NCBI RefSeq assembly: GCF_014764405.1
Contig: NZ_CP061725.1
Location: 1,426,001 to 1,490,000 of the forward strand
From: Micromonospora craniellae
GTDB lineage: Bacteria > Actinomycetota > Actinomycetes > Mycobacteriales > Micromonosporaceae
Reading direction: 5' to 3'
Length of the DNA stretch: 64,000 nucleotides
In this document: positions 41,774 to 63,600 of the stretch, piece after piece
Numbering within the stretch: the first letter of the stretch is position 1
How the letters are laid out: each line of letters opens with the position of its first letter
The notes under the pieces: generated by a model
Databases searched by the model: none
Told to the model about the DNA's origin: nothing
What the model saw: the letters and a program-made list of their open reading frames with translations, nothing else
Position numbers and translations under genes: made by a program

Positions 41774-43329
41774 CACCCCTCCGCCGCCGGTTGGATGGTG
41801 CTCAGGTACTCGTACGCGCTGGGCAGGGTCTTCACCAGGCGCTCGGCGTCGGCCCGGATCCCGGCCAGCTCGGCCGAGGCGCGGACCGGGTCGATGTGCG
41901 CCAGGGCCGGCCGGGGACTCTTCGGCGCCAGGCCCATGCCGAGGCAGATGGTGATCCACGAGTACACCTCGAACCCGTGGTAGTACGGGTAGATGGTGCT
42001 CTCGTCGAGGAGCCGCACGGCGGCGGTCTCCAGCCGCTCGGCCAGCCCGTCCGGGATCGCGCGGACCTTGGTCTCCCGCCAGTAGTCGGTGTCCTGCCGG
42101 GGCGAGGCGACGTAGTGCAGGACCAGGAACTCCTTGACGCCGTCGATCACCCGCGCGACCTTGTCGTTGTAGCCCCGGATCAGCGTCTGGTCCCAGGTGT
42201 TGTCCGGGAAGTGCTTCACCAACTGCTCGATGGCGTGCTGGATGAAGAAGATGCCGGTGGACTCCAGCGGCTCGACGAAGCCGCTGGACAGGCCGACCGC
42301 CACGCAGTTGTTCACCCAGGACCGCTCGTTGCGGCCGATCCGCATCCGGATGTGGTTGGCCTCCAGCTCGTCCTGCCCGGGGGCGGCGAACTCGCGCAGC
42401 GTGCGCTCCGCCTCCTCCGGCTCGCAGAACTCGTCGGAGTAGACGTAGCCGGTACCGATCCGGCCGTACAGCGGGATGGTCCAGATCCAGCCGGCCTCCT
42501 TGGCGGTGGCCTTGGTGTACGGCGCGATGCCGTGCTCGGCCATGTCCCGGGGTACCCGCAGCGCCACCGCGCGGTTGTTCGGCAGCACGTCGGTGAAGGA
42601 GACGAACTTCTCCTTCAGCGTCTGGTTGATCAGCAGGCCCCGGAAGCCGGTGCAGTCGACGAAGAGGTCACCGGTCACGTCGCCCTGGTTCCGGGTGGAG
42701 ACGTGGGTGATCCAGCCCCGCTCGTCCTGCCCGACACCCACCACGTCGTCGACCACGTGCCGGACGCCCTGCGCGACACCGAGCTTGGTCAGGTAGCGGG
42801 CCATCAGCGCGGCGTCGAAGTGGTAGGCGTACGGGAACTGCGCCCGCTGCTCGTCCAGGGTGGAGCGGCCCAACTCGCCGTCCAGGCTGGCGGTGAAGAG
42901 AGTCCCGTCGAGCATCCGCGGGGAGCGCTCCGCCTCACACAGGTACGGCGTGATGAACGAGCCCCGGTCGAAGCTCTCGGTCGGGTCGCCGAGGGCCAGG
43001 TTCCACTCCGCCGCGGTGAACCCGTCGGAGGTACGCAGCCGCTCGAACGGGTGGAAGAAGTGGCTGCCGTCACCGCGCCAGTTGTCGTACTTGATGGCCA
43101 GCTTGTAGGAGCCGCTGCACTCCGGCATCCACTCCCGCTCGTCCAGGCCGAGGTAGTCGAAGAAGTGCCGGATGGTGCTGAACGTCGCCTCGCCGACGCC
43201 GATCGTGCCGACCGCCGCCGACTCCACGAGGGTCACCGAGATCCGGTCCTGGAAAGCGGTCTTGAGGTAGGTGGCGGTCATCCAGCCGGCGGTCCCGCCA
43301 CCGACGATGACAACGTCGCGGATCATCAT
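41773..43329 (-). CDS. Flavin-dependent tryptophan halogenase
   Basis: A 518-residue halogenase. GGGTAGW (residues 10-16) is the FAD site, GWIWTIP is the WxWxIP motif that blocks monooxygenation, Lys76 in SYKLAIK corresponds to catalytic Lys79 of PrnA, and Glu356 in EPLESTG corresponds to Glu346. These intact motifs predict chlorination (or bromination) of free tryptophan; the ring position cannot be read by eye. The ATG overlaps the MbtH stop (ATGA). The product would be a chlorotryptophan building block for the NRPS lines in this operon, possibly further methylated or hydroxylated. Confidence 0.95.
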   Translation of the reverse strand: MMIRDVVIVGGGTAGWMTATYLKTAFQDRISVTLVESAAVGTIGVGEATFSTIRHFFDYLGLDEREWMPECSGSYKLAIKYDNWRGDGSHFFHPFERLRTSDGFTAAEWNLALGDPTESFDRGSFITPYLCEAERSPRMLDGTLFTASLDGELGRSTLDEQRAQFPYAYHFDAALMARYLTKLGVAQGVRHVVDDVVGVGQDERGWITHVSTRNQGDVTGDLFVDCTGFRGLLINQTLKEKFVSFTDVLPNNRAVALRVPRDMAEHGIAPYTKATAKEAGWIWTIPLYGRIGTGYVYSDEFCEPEEAERTLREFAAPGQDELEANHIRMRIGRNERSWVNNCVAVGLSSGFVEPLESTGIFFIQHAIEQLVKHFPDNTWDQTLIRGYNDKVARVIDGVKEFLVLHYVASPRQDTDYWRETKVRAIPDGLAERLETAAVRLLDESTIYPYYHGFEVYSWITICLGMGLAPKSPRPALAHIDPVRASAELAGIRADAERLVKTLPSAYEYLSTIQPAAEG

Positions 43330-43544
43330 GCCTGCACTCCCTGGATCGCTTCCCGAACGGTCCGCACGCTGCGCGGCCGCATGTCCTTCCACACCCGGTC
43401 GATGTGGTCGAGGCACTCCTGACGGGTGCCGTCGGTGCCCTCGTCCTGCCAGCCCGGCGGGTTGGACCGGTCCGACCACCACACCGAGTACTGCTCCTCG
43501 TGGTTGACCACGACCTTGAAACGGACGTCATCCGGCTGCTTCAT
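43326..43544 (-). CDS. MbtH-like protein 2
   Basis: A 72-residue MbtH family protein: VVVNHEEQYSVWW, NPPGWQDEG, CLDHIDRVWKDMRPRSVR. It differs from MbtH 1 in having WW instead of WP after the QYS motif. It lies 12 bases after the terminal NRPS gene and overlaps the halogenase start, so it is made together with the large NRPS, which it probably activates. Confidence 0.95.
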   Translation of the reverse strand: MKQPDDVRFKVVVNHEEQYSVWWSDRSNPPGWQDEGTDGTRQECLDHIDRVWKDMRPRSVRTVREAIQGVQA

Positions 43545-43556
43545 CGGTGGTTCCTC

Positions 43557-53984
<10,428 letters not shown>

Positions 53985-54019
53985 GGAGGTCCCTTCGGAA
54001 CTGGGCCGTCGGTGGCCGG

Positions 54020-57000
54020 CTAGGAGTTCGCCAGGAGCGTCCGGACGTCCTCGTCGGACATCGACTCGACGCTCTCCAGCGCCTCGGCGAGGAGGTCGTC
54101 CTGTTCGCCGAGCGCCTCGTTGATGGCCTTGGCCAGGTCCTCGACGTACGGCGCCTCAAGGATCCGGCGCAGCTCCAGGTCCACCCCGAACGTGGTGCGG
54201 ATGCGGAACGCCACCTGCACGGCCTGGAGCGAGTGCCCGCCCAGGGCGAAGAAGTTGTCGCCGATGCCGACCCGCTCGACGCCGAGGATGTCGGCCCAGA
54301 CGGCGGCCACCTCCCGCTCCAGGGCGTCGCGCGGCGCCACGTGGGCGCCTGCGGCCTCCGGCCGCTCGGGGTCGGGCTCCGGCAGCGCCGCCCGGTCGAT
54401 CTTCCCGTTCGGGGTCAGCGGCAGCGTGCCCATCACCACGAACGCCGACGGCACCTCGTACTCCGGCAGGCGCTCGGCCATGAACTCGCGCAACTCCGCC
54501 ACGTCCACGGACGCGCCGGCCGCCGGCTCCGCGTAGCCGACCAGGCGTACCGGGCCGGTGCCGGACCGCAGCGCCAGCACCACCCCGGAGGCCACCGTCG
54601 GGTGCGCCACCAGCACCGACTCGACCTCGCCGAGCTCGACCCGGAAACCCCGGACCTTGACCTGGTGGTCGGCGCGGCCGACGAACTCCAGCGTCCCGTC
54701 GGCACGCCAGGCCACCACGTCCCCGGTCCGGTAGAGCCGGGCACCGGGTACGCCGGAGAAGGCGTCCGGCACGAACCGGTCGGCGGTCAACCCCGGCCGG
54801 TTCCAGTAGCACCAGGCCACACCGGGGCCGCCCAGCCACAGCTCACCGGGGATTCCCACGCCGACCGGTCGGCCCCACTCGTCCACCACGTACGTGGTGG
54901 TGTTGGTGATCGCCGCACCGATCGCCCCGGAGCTGGCCGGCACCTCGGACAGCGGGTTGCAGGTCGAGATGCTGGTGACCTCGGTCGGGCCGTAGATGTT
55001 GTTCATCCGGGCCCCGCCCGCCCGCACCGCGGCGGCGATCGCACCGAGGTTGATCCGCTCGCCGCCGATGTAGACCTGCTTGAGCGTGGTGAACGCGTCC
55101 GGGATCTCGTTGACCGTGGAGTTGAACAGCGCGGTGACGATCGCGACGGCGGTGACCTGCTCGCGGCGCAGCAGCTCGACGAAGCGCGGCGGCGAGAGCG
55201 CCACGTCGGTGGGGACCACCACCACCCGGCCGCCGTTGAGCAGCGGCCCCCAGACCTCGAACAGCAGCGGGTCGAAGGAGGCGTTGGAGACCTGACCGAC
55301 GGCGCGCAGTTCCTCGGGCCGGATCAGGTCGGTGTCGCGGAGCAGGCGGATGATGCCGCGGTGCGGCACGATCGCGCCCTTGGGCCGGCCGGTGGAGCCG
55401 GAGGTGTAGATGAGGGTCGCGGCGTCCTCGGCGACGGTGCCGGGGGCGGTGGGGGTGTCCCGGCCGGTCGGCAGCGGCGTCACGTCGGTGATGTCGACCG
55501 TCTCGCGGCCGGTCAGCGGGAGCTGGTCGAGCAGGTCCCGGTGCCCCACCACCACCCGCACGTCGGTGTCCGTGAGCATGAACTCCAACCGCTGCGCCGG
55601 ATAGTCCGGGTCCAACGGCACGTACGCGCCACCGGCCCCCAGCACGCCGAGCATTCCCACGACGAGATCGGCGGACCGCCGGCAGCACAGGCCCACCAAC
55701 GAACCCCGGCCCACGCCCGACTCCGCCAACCGCGCGGCCAGCGCGTCCGCGCGGGCCACCAGCGACGCGTACGAGAGCGACACCTCGCCGTCGACCACCG
55801 CCACCGCATCCGGCGACGACTGCGCCCACCCGGCCACCAGAGCGTCCACGGTCAGTTCCGGGGACTGGTCCCGGGCGGTCCGGTTCCACCCGTCGATCTG
55901 GGCGCGCTCGGCGGGCGAGGTGAGGTCCGCCTCGGCCAGCGACCGGTCCGGGTCGGCCACGATGGAGCGCAGCGCGGCCAGGTAGTAGCCGCGTACCCGC
56001 CGGATCTGCTCCGGCGGGAACTCGGTGGTGTGGTAGTCGAGCCCCATCAGCAGGCCGCTGGCGCCCGGGTCGCGCAGGAAGCCGCAGACGAACGGGTAGT
56101 TGGTCGGCTCGACCCGCATCGTGGTGAAAGAGTTGATCTTCGGGTCGACGATCCGGACGTCCCGGTCGGCCAGGCCGCGCATGACGTGGAAGTGGTTGTA
56201 GACGAAGTGCGTCTCGTAGAGCGACTCCCCGCCGGCCAGGCGCTGGATCTCTGCCATCGGGAAGCGGCGGTGCGGCAGCAGCTCGTTCTCCTCGTCGAGC
56301 ATCGCCCGGATCAGGTCCGCCCAGGTGCCACCGGCCACGGTCGCCGTGACCGGCAACGAGTTGAGGAACAGGCCCCGCGACTCGGTGCCGTCCAGCACCT
56401 CCAGGCGGCCGTTGAAGGCCATCCCGGTGGACACCTCACGGCTGCCGGTCAGGTGGGCCAGCACCCGCATGTGCGCGGCGAACAGCACGCTCTTCAGCGG
56501 TACGCCGACACCGGCGGCCACCCGCTCCAACCCGGCGCAGAGGTCGTCCGGGATCTTCGTCTCCAGCCAGCGGTAGAAGTCGGAGTGTCCCGGCGGCAGT
56601 TCCCACTCCAGCAGCGGCTGCTCGTCCGGGGCGGGCTCCGGCTGCGCCAGCGGTTCCACCTCGGCGCCCTGCGGCCAGCGCGGCAGCCGGAGGCGGTTGG
56701 CCTGCCGGACCCGCGCCGACCAGAACTCCCGCTCCTGCGCCGAGGCGAGCGCCTCCCGCTCGGCCTCGACGAACTCCCGGTAGGTCGAGGCGGGCTTCGG
56801 GTCGGCGCTGCTCGACGGGTCCCGCATCAGCTCCATGTAGCGCTGGAGGATCTCGGTGATCGAGGAGTGCAGGCTCCAGCCGTCGAGGATGGCGTGGTGC
56901 TCGACCAGGGTCCACTCGAAGGACTCCGCGCTGCGCCAGTGGAAGACGAAGCGCCACAACGGCGGCCGGGCCAGGTCGAACGGGACGTCGCGCAGCCCCT

Positions 57001-60000
57001 CGATCACCTCGACGATGCGGCGGTCCTGCTCCCGCTCGTCCAGTTCGCGGACGTCGTACACCTCGATCGGCAGGTCCGCCTCGCGGTGCACCACCTGGAG
57101 CATCTCGCTGTACTCGCTGAGGTGGAACGAGGTCCGCAGGATGTCGTGCCGGTCGACGATCTGCCCGATGGCCCGCCGGATCAGCGCCTCGTCGAACGGC
57201 GCGCGGACGTGGAAGCTGTCGACGTTCTGGTACAGCCGACGTCCCTCGTCGGCCTCCATGTGGAAGATCATTCCGGCCTGGAGCGCCGCCATCGGGTACG
57301 CGTCCACCGCGTCCTCGGGCAGCCGCTCCCGGTCCGCCTCGGAGATCAGCGCGAAGGGCTGCCGCTCGGCGGCGGGAGCCTGCGCGGTGGTGACCGCACC
57401 GGCCAGCGCGGCGATGGTGGTGCGCTGGAACAGGTGCTGCAACGAGAAGTCGAGTCCCCTCGCGCGGGCCAGGCCGATCACCTGGACGCTGCGGATCGAG
57501 TCGCCGCCGAGGTGGAAGAAGTTGTCCTCGACGCTGACCTGGTCGAGTTCCAGGACGGTCGCCCAGATCTCGGCGAGGGCCTGCTCGGTCTCGTTGCGGG
57601 GCGCCACGTACGGCCGGGCCAACGCCGGGCGGTCGACGCCGGGCTCCGGCAGCCGCCGCCGGTCGATCTTGCCGTTGGCGGTCAGCGGGAAGGCGTCGAG
57701 CACCGTCACCACCGACGGGATCATGTGGCTGGGCAGCGTCGGTTCGAGGAACTCGTGCACCTCGGGGACGGTCAGGTCGCCCTCGGCGACCAGGTAGGCG
57801 ACCAACCGACGTTCGGTGCCCGGCTCGCCGTGCGCGACCACCAGGCAGGCGCTCACCGCGGGGTGGGCCAGCAGCGCGGCCTCGACCTCGGCCGGCTCGA
57901 TCCGGAAGCCCCGGATCTTGACCTGGTGGTCGAGGCGGCCCAGGTACTCCAGCGTGCCGTCGGGACGCCAGGTCGCCAGGTCGCCGCTGCGATAGCGCCG
58001 CCCGCCCGCGATCACCGGGTCGGCGACGAAACGCTGCGCGGTCAGCTCCGGCCGACGCCAGTAGCCGTGCGCCACGCCGTCGCCGCCGACATAGAGCTCA
58101 CCGGGTACGCCGATCGGGGCGGGCCGTCCGTACTCGTCCAGCACGTGCAGACTCAGGTCGGCCACCTGCCGCCCGATCGGGCTGTGCCGCTCGGCCAGCA
58201 GATCGGCGGTGAGCAGGCAGTACGTGGTGTGCACCGTGGTCTCGGTGATGCCGTACATGTTGACCATCTCGGGGCCGGTCTCCGGGTGCCGGGTCCACCA
58301 GCGACGCACCGCGTCGGGGTCCAGCGCCTCACCCGCGAAGATGACCACCCGGACGGCCAGGCCCGTCCGACGCCGCTCGTCGACGGCCTCGAACTGACGG
58401 AACGCCCCCGGCGCCTGGCTCAGCACCGTGACCCCGGCGCGCTCCACCAGCTCGTAGAACGCCTCCGGGTCGCGGCTTTCCCAGTAGCGCACCACCGCCA
58501 GCGTGGCGCCGTGGGTCAGCGCGCCCCACGCCTCGAAGACGGAGACGTCGAACGAGGCCGAGTGGAAAAGGCTGAACACGTCCTGCGGGCCGAAGTGGAA
58601 CTGCTCCTCGGTGGCCGCGAACAGCCGCAGCACGCTGCGGTGCGAGACCATGACCGCCTTCGGCAGCCCGGTCGAGCCGGAGGTGTAGATGAGGTACGCG
58701 GGGTCGTCGACCGCCGGGGCAACCAGGTCCGGTGCGTCGGTGGTGTCGGCGCGTACCGCCTCCTCGATCGCCACGGTGCGGACGTCCTCGGGCAGCGTGA
58801 GGTCGGACGGAATCGCGTCGCTCTGGGCCACGACGACCCGCAGGCCGCTGTCGCGCACGATGAAGTCGAGCCGGTCGGCCGGGTAGTTGGGGTCCAGCGG
58901 CACGTAGGCTGCGCCCGCCCGCAGCGCGCCGAGCATCCCGACGACCAGATCGGTCGAGCGTCGGCAGCACACGCCCACCATGTCGCCCCGGCCGACCCCG
59001 GCCCGGCGCAGGGTGGCGGCCACCGCGTCGGCGGCGGCCAGCAGCTCCGCGTACGTCGTGCGGGTCTCGCCGTCGAGCACCGCGACGTGGTCGGGGCGCT
59101 GCCGCGCGTGCCGGGCGACCAGGTCACCGAGGGGCGCGTCGACGGGGAAGGTCCGGGTGATGCCCGACCAGCCCTCGATCGTGGCGCGCTCCTGCTCCGG
59201 CAGACCGCAGACCTCGGCGACGGACCGGTCCGCGTCGGCGACCAGCCGCTGCACCAGGGTGAACCACTGCGCGGCGAAGCGGTCCATGGTGGTGGCGTCG
59301 AACAGGTCGGTGGCGTACTCCAGCTCCACCCGCATGCCGCCGGTGCCGGTGTCGTAGACCAGCAGGGTGAGGTCGAACTTGGCGGTGCCGGTGTCGATGC
59401 CGACCGGGTCGGCGGTCACGCCGTCGCCGAGCCGCCACCCGGCGGGGTCCTGGCGTTGCAGCACGAACTGCACCTGCACCAGCGGCGACCAGGCCAGCTC
59501 GCGCTCCGGCGCGAGCGCCTCCACCAGCGCCGCGAACGGCACGTCCTGGTGGTCCTGGGCGTCGGCCGAGGCGGTGCGGACCCGGCCGACCAGGTCGGCG
59601 AAGGTCGGTGCGCCGGAGGTGTCCACCCGCAGGGTGAGGGTGTTGACGAAGAACCCGACCAGGTCGTCCACCTCCGGCACCGGCCGACCGGCGACCGGCG
59701 TGGCCACCACCACGTCGGTACGGCGCGACCAGCGCCCGAGCAGCAGGGCGAAGCCGGCGAAGAGGACGTCGAAGACGGTGCTGGACCGCTGCCGGGCCAG
59801 CGACCGGACGGCGTCGGCCACTGCGGGCGCCAACTCGGCGTGCCGGGTCTGCCCGGCGTAGCTCTGCACCGGGCGGCGGACCCGGTCGGCGGGCAGTTCC
59901 AGCACCGGCGGCAGGTCGTCGAGCTGCTGCCGCCACCACTCGACGCCGTCCCGCACGCGGTCACCGGTGAGCTGGTCCCGCTGCCAGGCGGCGAAGTCGC

Positions 60001-60640
60001 CGTAGCCGAGGGACCGGTCCCGGGCCGGGGGCCGGACACCGGCGACCAGCGCCCGGTACGCCTCGGCGAGTTCACCGAGCAGGATCTCCAGCGACTGCCC
60101 GTCACAGGCGACGTGGTGGATCGACAGCCAGAGCAGCCACCGGTCGTCGGCGTGCCGGATCAGTCCGCCGCGCAGCAGTGGCGCCCGCGACAGGTCGAAC
60201 GGTTCGGCGACGGCGGCCCGCGCCGCGTCCAGCGCCGCCGCCTCGGCTCCCGTCCCCTCGGCGCGCAGGTCGTCGACCCGCCACGACACCGGTGTACCCG
60301 CCTCGGCCCGGAGCAGCCGGGGCCGACCCTGCTCGGTGTCGATGGCGGTCCGCAGCGACTCGTGCCGGTCGACCAGGAGCTGCACCGCGGCGCCCAGCGC
60401 GTCGGGGTCCACCGCGCCGGTCAGCGCGAAGGCGACCGGCACGTTGTAGAGCGGCAGACCGGGCCGCCAGCGGTCGAGGAACCACAGGCGTTCCTGGCCC
60501 GGCGACAGCACCGTCGGCACGCCCGTGGCGACGATGACCGGACGGGCGACGGTGTCGGTGATCCCCGCCTGCGCGAGCAGGTGGTCGATGAGCTCGTCCT
60601 CGGTCGGCCCCAGCGACCCGGCGGAATCAGTGGTCGTCAC
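54020..60640 (-). CDS. Two-module NRPS (C-A-PCP-C-A-PCP)
   Basis: A 2206-residue synthetase starting at the GTG at 60640, overlapping the upstream NRPS stop by 14 bases. Module one: C (HHVACDG ~175), A (TSGSTG ~652, pocket DVFSIAMVH by eye), and a PCP with GGDS rather than GGHS (~1047). Module two: a divergent C domain (YPMAALQAGMIFHM, HHAILDG ~1248), A (TSGSTG ~1747, pocket starting D-P-F), and PCP GGHS (~2135). GGDS carriers and this C subtype usually go with D-configured or unusual donors, yet no E domain is visible. The end is a ~30-residue acidic tail that may dock with the last NRPS. Confidence 0.93.
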   Translation of the reverse strand: MTTTDSAGSLGPTEDELIDHLLAQAGITDTVARPVIVATGVPTVLSPGQERLWFLDRWRPGLPLYNVPVAFALTGAVDPDALGAAVQLLVDRHESLRTAIDTEQGRPRLLRAEAGTPVSWRVDDLRAEGTGAEAAALDAARAAVAEPFDLSRAPLLRGGLIRHADDRWLLWLSIHHVACDGQSLEILLGELAEAYRALVAGVRPPARDRSLGYGDFAAWQRDQLTGDRVRDGVEWWRQQLDDLPPVLELPADRVRRPVQSYAGQTRHAELAPAVADAVRSLARQRSSTVFDVLFAGFALLLGRWSRRTDVVVATPVAGRPVPEVDDLVGFFVNTLTLRVDTSGAPTFADLVGRVRTASADAQDHQDVPFAALVEALAPERELAWSPLVQVQFVLQRQDPAGWRLGDGVTADPVGIDTGTAKFDLTLLVYDTGTGGMRVELEYATDLFDATTMDRFAAQWFTLVQRLVADADRSVAEVCGLPEQERATIEGWSGITRTFPVDAPLGDLVARHARQRPDHVAVLDGETRTTYAELLAAADAVAATLRRAGVGRGDMVGVCCRRSTDLVVGMLGALRAGAAYVPLDPNYPADRLDFIVRDSGLRVVVAQSDAIPSDLTLPEDVRTVAIEEAVRADTTDAPDLVAPAVDDPAYLIYTSGSTGLPKAVMVSHRSVLRLFAATEEQFHFGPQDVFSLFHSASFDVSVFEAWGALTHGATLAVVRYWESRDPEAFYELVERAGVTVLSQAPGAFRQFEAVDERRRTGLAVRVVIFAGEALDPDAVRRWWTRHPETGPEMVNMYGITETTVHTTYCLLTADLLAERHSPIGRQVADLSLHVLDEYGRPAPIGVPGELYVGGDGVAHGYWRRPELTAQRFVADPVIAGGRRYRSGDLATWRPDGTLEYLGRLDHQVKIRGFRIEPAEVEAALLAHPAVSACLVVAHGEPGTERRLVAYLVAEGDLTVPEVHEFLEPTLPSHMIPSVVTVLDAFPLTANGKIDRRRLPEPGVDRPALARPYVAPRNETEQALAEIWATVLELDQVSVEDNFFHLGGDSIRSVQVIGLARARGLDFSLQHLFQRTTIAALAGAVTTAQAPAAERQPFALISEADRERLPEDAVDAYPMAALQAGMIFHMEADEGRRLYQNVDSFHVRAPFDEALIRRAIGQIVDRHDILRTSFHLSEYSEMLQVVHREADLPIEVYDVRELDEREQDRRIVEVIEGLRDVPFDLARPPLWRFVFHWRSAESFEWTLVEHHAILDGWSLHSSITEILQRYMELMRDPSSSADPKPASTYREFVEAEREALASAQEREFWSARVRQANRLRLPRWPQGAEVEPLAQPEPAPDEQPLLEWELPPGHSDFYRWLETKIPDDLCAGLERVAAGVGVPLKSVLFAAHMRVLAHLTGSREVSTGMAFNGRLEVLDGTESRGLFLNSLPVTATVAGGTWADLIRAMLDEENELLPHRRFPMAEIQRLAGGESLYETHFVYNHFHVMRGLADRDVRIVDPKINSFTTMRVEPTNYPFVCGFLRDPGASGLLMGLDYHTTEFPPEQIRRVRGYYLAALRSIVADPDRSLAEADLTSPAERAQIDGWNRTARDQSPELTVDALVAGWAQSSPDAVAVVDGEVSLSYASLVARADALAARLAESGVGRGSLVGLCCRRSADLVVGMLGVLGAGGAYVPLDPDYPAQRLEFMLTDTDVRVVVGHRDLLDQLPLTGRETVDITDVTPLPTGRDTPTAPGTVAEDAATLIYTSGSTGRPKGAIVPHRGIIRLLRDTDLIRPEELRAVGQVSNASFDPLLFEVWGPLLNGGRVVVVPTDVALSPPRFVELLRREQVTAVAIVTALFNSTVNEIPDAFTTLKQVYIGGERINLGAIAAAVRAGGARMNNIYGPTEVTSISTCNPLSEVPASSGAIGAAITNTTTYVVDEWGRPVGVGIPGELWLGGPGVAWCYWNRPGLTADRFVPDAFSGVPGARLYRTGDVVAWRADGTLEFVGRADHQVKVRGFRVELGEVESVLVAHPTVASGVVLALRSGTGPVRLVGYAEPAAGASVDVAELREFMAERLPEYEVPSAFVVMGTLPLTPNGKIDRAALPEPDPERPEAAGAHVAPRDALEREVAAVWADILGVERVGIGDNFFALGGHSLQAVQVAFRIRTTFGVDLELRRILEAPYVEDLAKAINEALGEQDDLLAEALESVESMSDEDVRTLLANS

Positions 60641-63600
60641 CAGTGTTCTCCTTCGTTGCTGCGGACGCGGTGCCGAGTCGTGCGGCGCGTTCGGTGGGGC
60701 TGAGTCGGCGGACCTGCACGACGACGGCGGCGATCTGGTCGATCCGGCCGGCGTCGGGTCCCTCGGCGCGCAGGCGCCGGGCCAGGTCGGCGACGGTGGG
60801 TTGTTCGACGAGGTGGCGCACCGAGACCGGGGTACGCAGCGTGCGCTCCAGCCGGCCACAGACCTGCACGGCGTGCAGGGAGTGCCCACCGAGGCCGAAG
60901 AAGTTGTCGTCGAGGCCGATCTCGGCGACGTCGAGCACCTCGCCCCAGGTCGCGGCGATGATCTGTTCGAGCGGGTCGGCCGGGGCCCGGAAGGCGACCT
61001 GGTCGACTCGCTGGTCGGTGTCCGGATCGGGCAGCGCCGCCCGATCGATCTTGCCGTTCGGGGTCAGCGGCAGCGCGTCCATCACCACGAACACCGACGG
61101 CACCGCGTGCTCCGGCAGCCGTTCGGCCAGGAACTCGCGCAGCCCCGCCACGCTGACCGGGGCACCCGCCGCCGGCTCCACGTAGCCGACCAGCCGCACC
61201 GGAGCGCCGTCGGACCGCGCCGCGACGACCACCGCCGACGCCACCGCCGGGTACGCCAGCAGCGCCGACTCGACCTCGCCCAGCTCGACCCGGAACCCCC
61301 GCACCTTCACCTGGTGGTCGGCGCGGCCGACGAACTCCAGCGACCCGTCTGGCCGCCGGAAAACCACGTCCCCGGTCCGGTACAGCCGGGCACCCGGCAC
61401 ACCGGAGAAGCCGTCCGGCACGAACCGGTCGGCGGTCAGCCCCGGCCGGTCCCAGTACCCCCAGGCGACGCCCGGGCCGCCCAGCCACAGTTCGCCGGGT
61501 ACGCCGACGCCGGCCAGGCCGTCCCCGTCGTCCACCACGTACGCCCAGGTGTTCCCGATCGCCGTACCGATGGCGCCGGTGCTGGTGGGCCGCGCCGTCA
61601 GGCGCGTGTAGGTGGCGAAGGTGGTCACCTCGGTCGGGCCGTAGATGTTGTGCAGCCGCGCCGGACCCTGTCCACCCTCGACGACCCGGCCCACCGTCCC
61701 CGGATCGAGGCTCTCGCCACCGAAGTAGAGCTGGTCCACGGTGGCGAAGGCGTCGGGCACCGTGTTGACGGTGGCGTTGAACAGCGCGGTGGTGATGAAG
61801 ACCGTCGTCACCGACCGGGTACGCAGCAGCGCGGCGAGACCCGGCGGGGAGAGCACCGTCTCGGTGGGCACGATCACCACCTGCCCGCCGTTGGCGAGCG
61901 CGCCCCACACCTCGAAGGTGATGGCGTCGAAGCTGGCGTTGGCGAGCTGGGCGAGGACGGTCCGTGGGGTCAGCTCGACGTAGTCGGCTCCCCCCACCAG
62001 GCGGGTGATGCCGCGATGCGGCACCACCACGCCCTTCGGATCACCGGTCGAGCCGGAGGTGTAGATGACGTAGGCGGCGTCGTCACCGCCGCGCGCCGAC
62101 CGGAGGTCGGCACGGGCGATCGGATCGACCTCACCGGCGGCCTCGGGCAGGGCGACGGCGTGCCGGTCACCGAGCGGGAACCGGTCGAGCGGATCGCGAT
62201 GCCCCACCACCACCCGCACGTCGGTGTCCGTGAGCATGAACTCCAACCGCTGCGCCGGATAGTCCGGGTCCAACGGCACGTACGCGCCACCGGCCCGCAA
62301 CACCCCCAACATCCCCACGACGAGATCGGCCGACCGCCGGCAGCACAGGCCCACCAACGAACCCCGGCCCACACCCAGCCCCGCCAACCGGGCCGCCAAC
62401 GCGTCCGCCCGGGCCACCAGCGACCCGTACGACACCGACAGGTCCCCATCCACCACCGCCACCGCATCCGGCGACGACACCGCCCACCCGGCCACCAACT
62501 CGTCCACGGTCGACTCGGCGGGATAGTCGCGGGCCTGCCCGGCCCAGTCCAGGAGTCGACGCTCCTCCTCGGCGGGCAACGCGGACACCGACGTGATCGG
62601 GGCGTCGACATCGGCGAGCAGCCGCTCCAGCAGCACCGTCCACTGCACGGCGAAACGGTCGGCGGTCGACTCGTCGAACAGGTCGGTCGCGTACTCGACC
62701 TCCACGCCGAGATCCGGGCCGCCGGTGTCGACCACCGCCAGGGTGAGGTCGAACTTCGCGGTGCCGGTGTCGACCGAGTCGAGTTCAGCGACGAGTCCGT
62801 CGGACTCCCAGCGGCCCCGGGCGTGCTGGTTCATCCCGAAGGCGACCTGGGCGAGCGGGGCCCGGCCCTGGTCACGGTCCGGATCGAGGGCGTCCACCAG
62901 GGACGCGAACGGGATCTGCTGGTGGGCCTGCGCGGCGGCGGACACGGCGCGTACCCGGTCGACCAGGTCCCTGAAGGTGGGCGCGCCGCTCAGGTCGGCC
63001 CGCAGCACGACGGTGTTGACGAAGAAGCCGACCAGGTCGTCGAGTTCGGGCAGCGGACGCCCGGCGGACGGGGTCGCCACCAGCACGTCGGTCCGACCCG
63101 ACCAGCGACCGACAAGCAGCAGGTACGCGGTCACCAGCAGGTCGAAGACGGTGACCGAATGGCTTCTCGCGGCGGCACGCAGCGCCGACACGGTCGAGGG
63201 GTGCAGCCGGTGCCGCAGGGTGGCGCCCGCGTGGCTGGCCACCGCCGGGCGACGGCGGTCGGCGGGCAACTCCAGCAGGCGCGGTGCACCGGCCAGTCGC
63301 TGCCGCCACCAGGCGACCTCGTCGGCGATCACCTGCGGGGTGAGCACCTCGCGCTGCCAGGCGGCGTAGTCGGCGTACGTCGGCGCGAGTGAGGAGGGGT
63401 CCCTTTTACTACACGAGGCGTTAGTAGGGGACCCTTCCTTACCGAAGATCTCGGCGAGCAGGATGTCCAGTGACCAGCCGTCGCAGGCGGCGTGGTGGAC
63501 GGAGAGCCAGAGCAGCCACTGGTCGTCGGCGATCCGGACCAGTCCGCCCCGCAGCAGCGGGGCCTGCGCCAGGTCGAACGGTCGGGCGACACCGGCGGCG

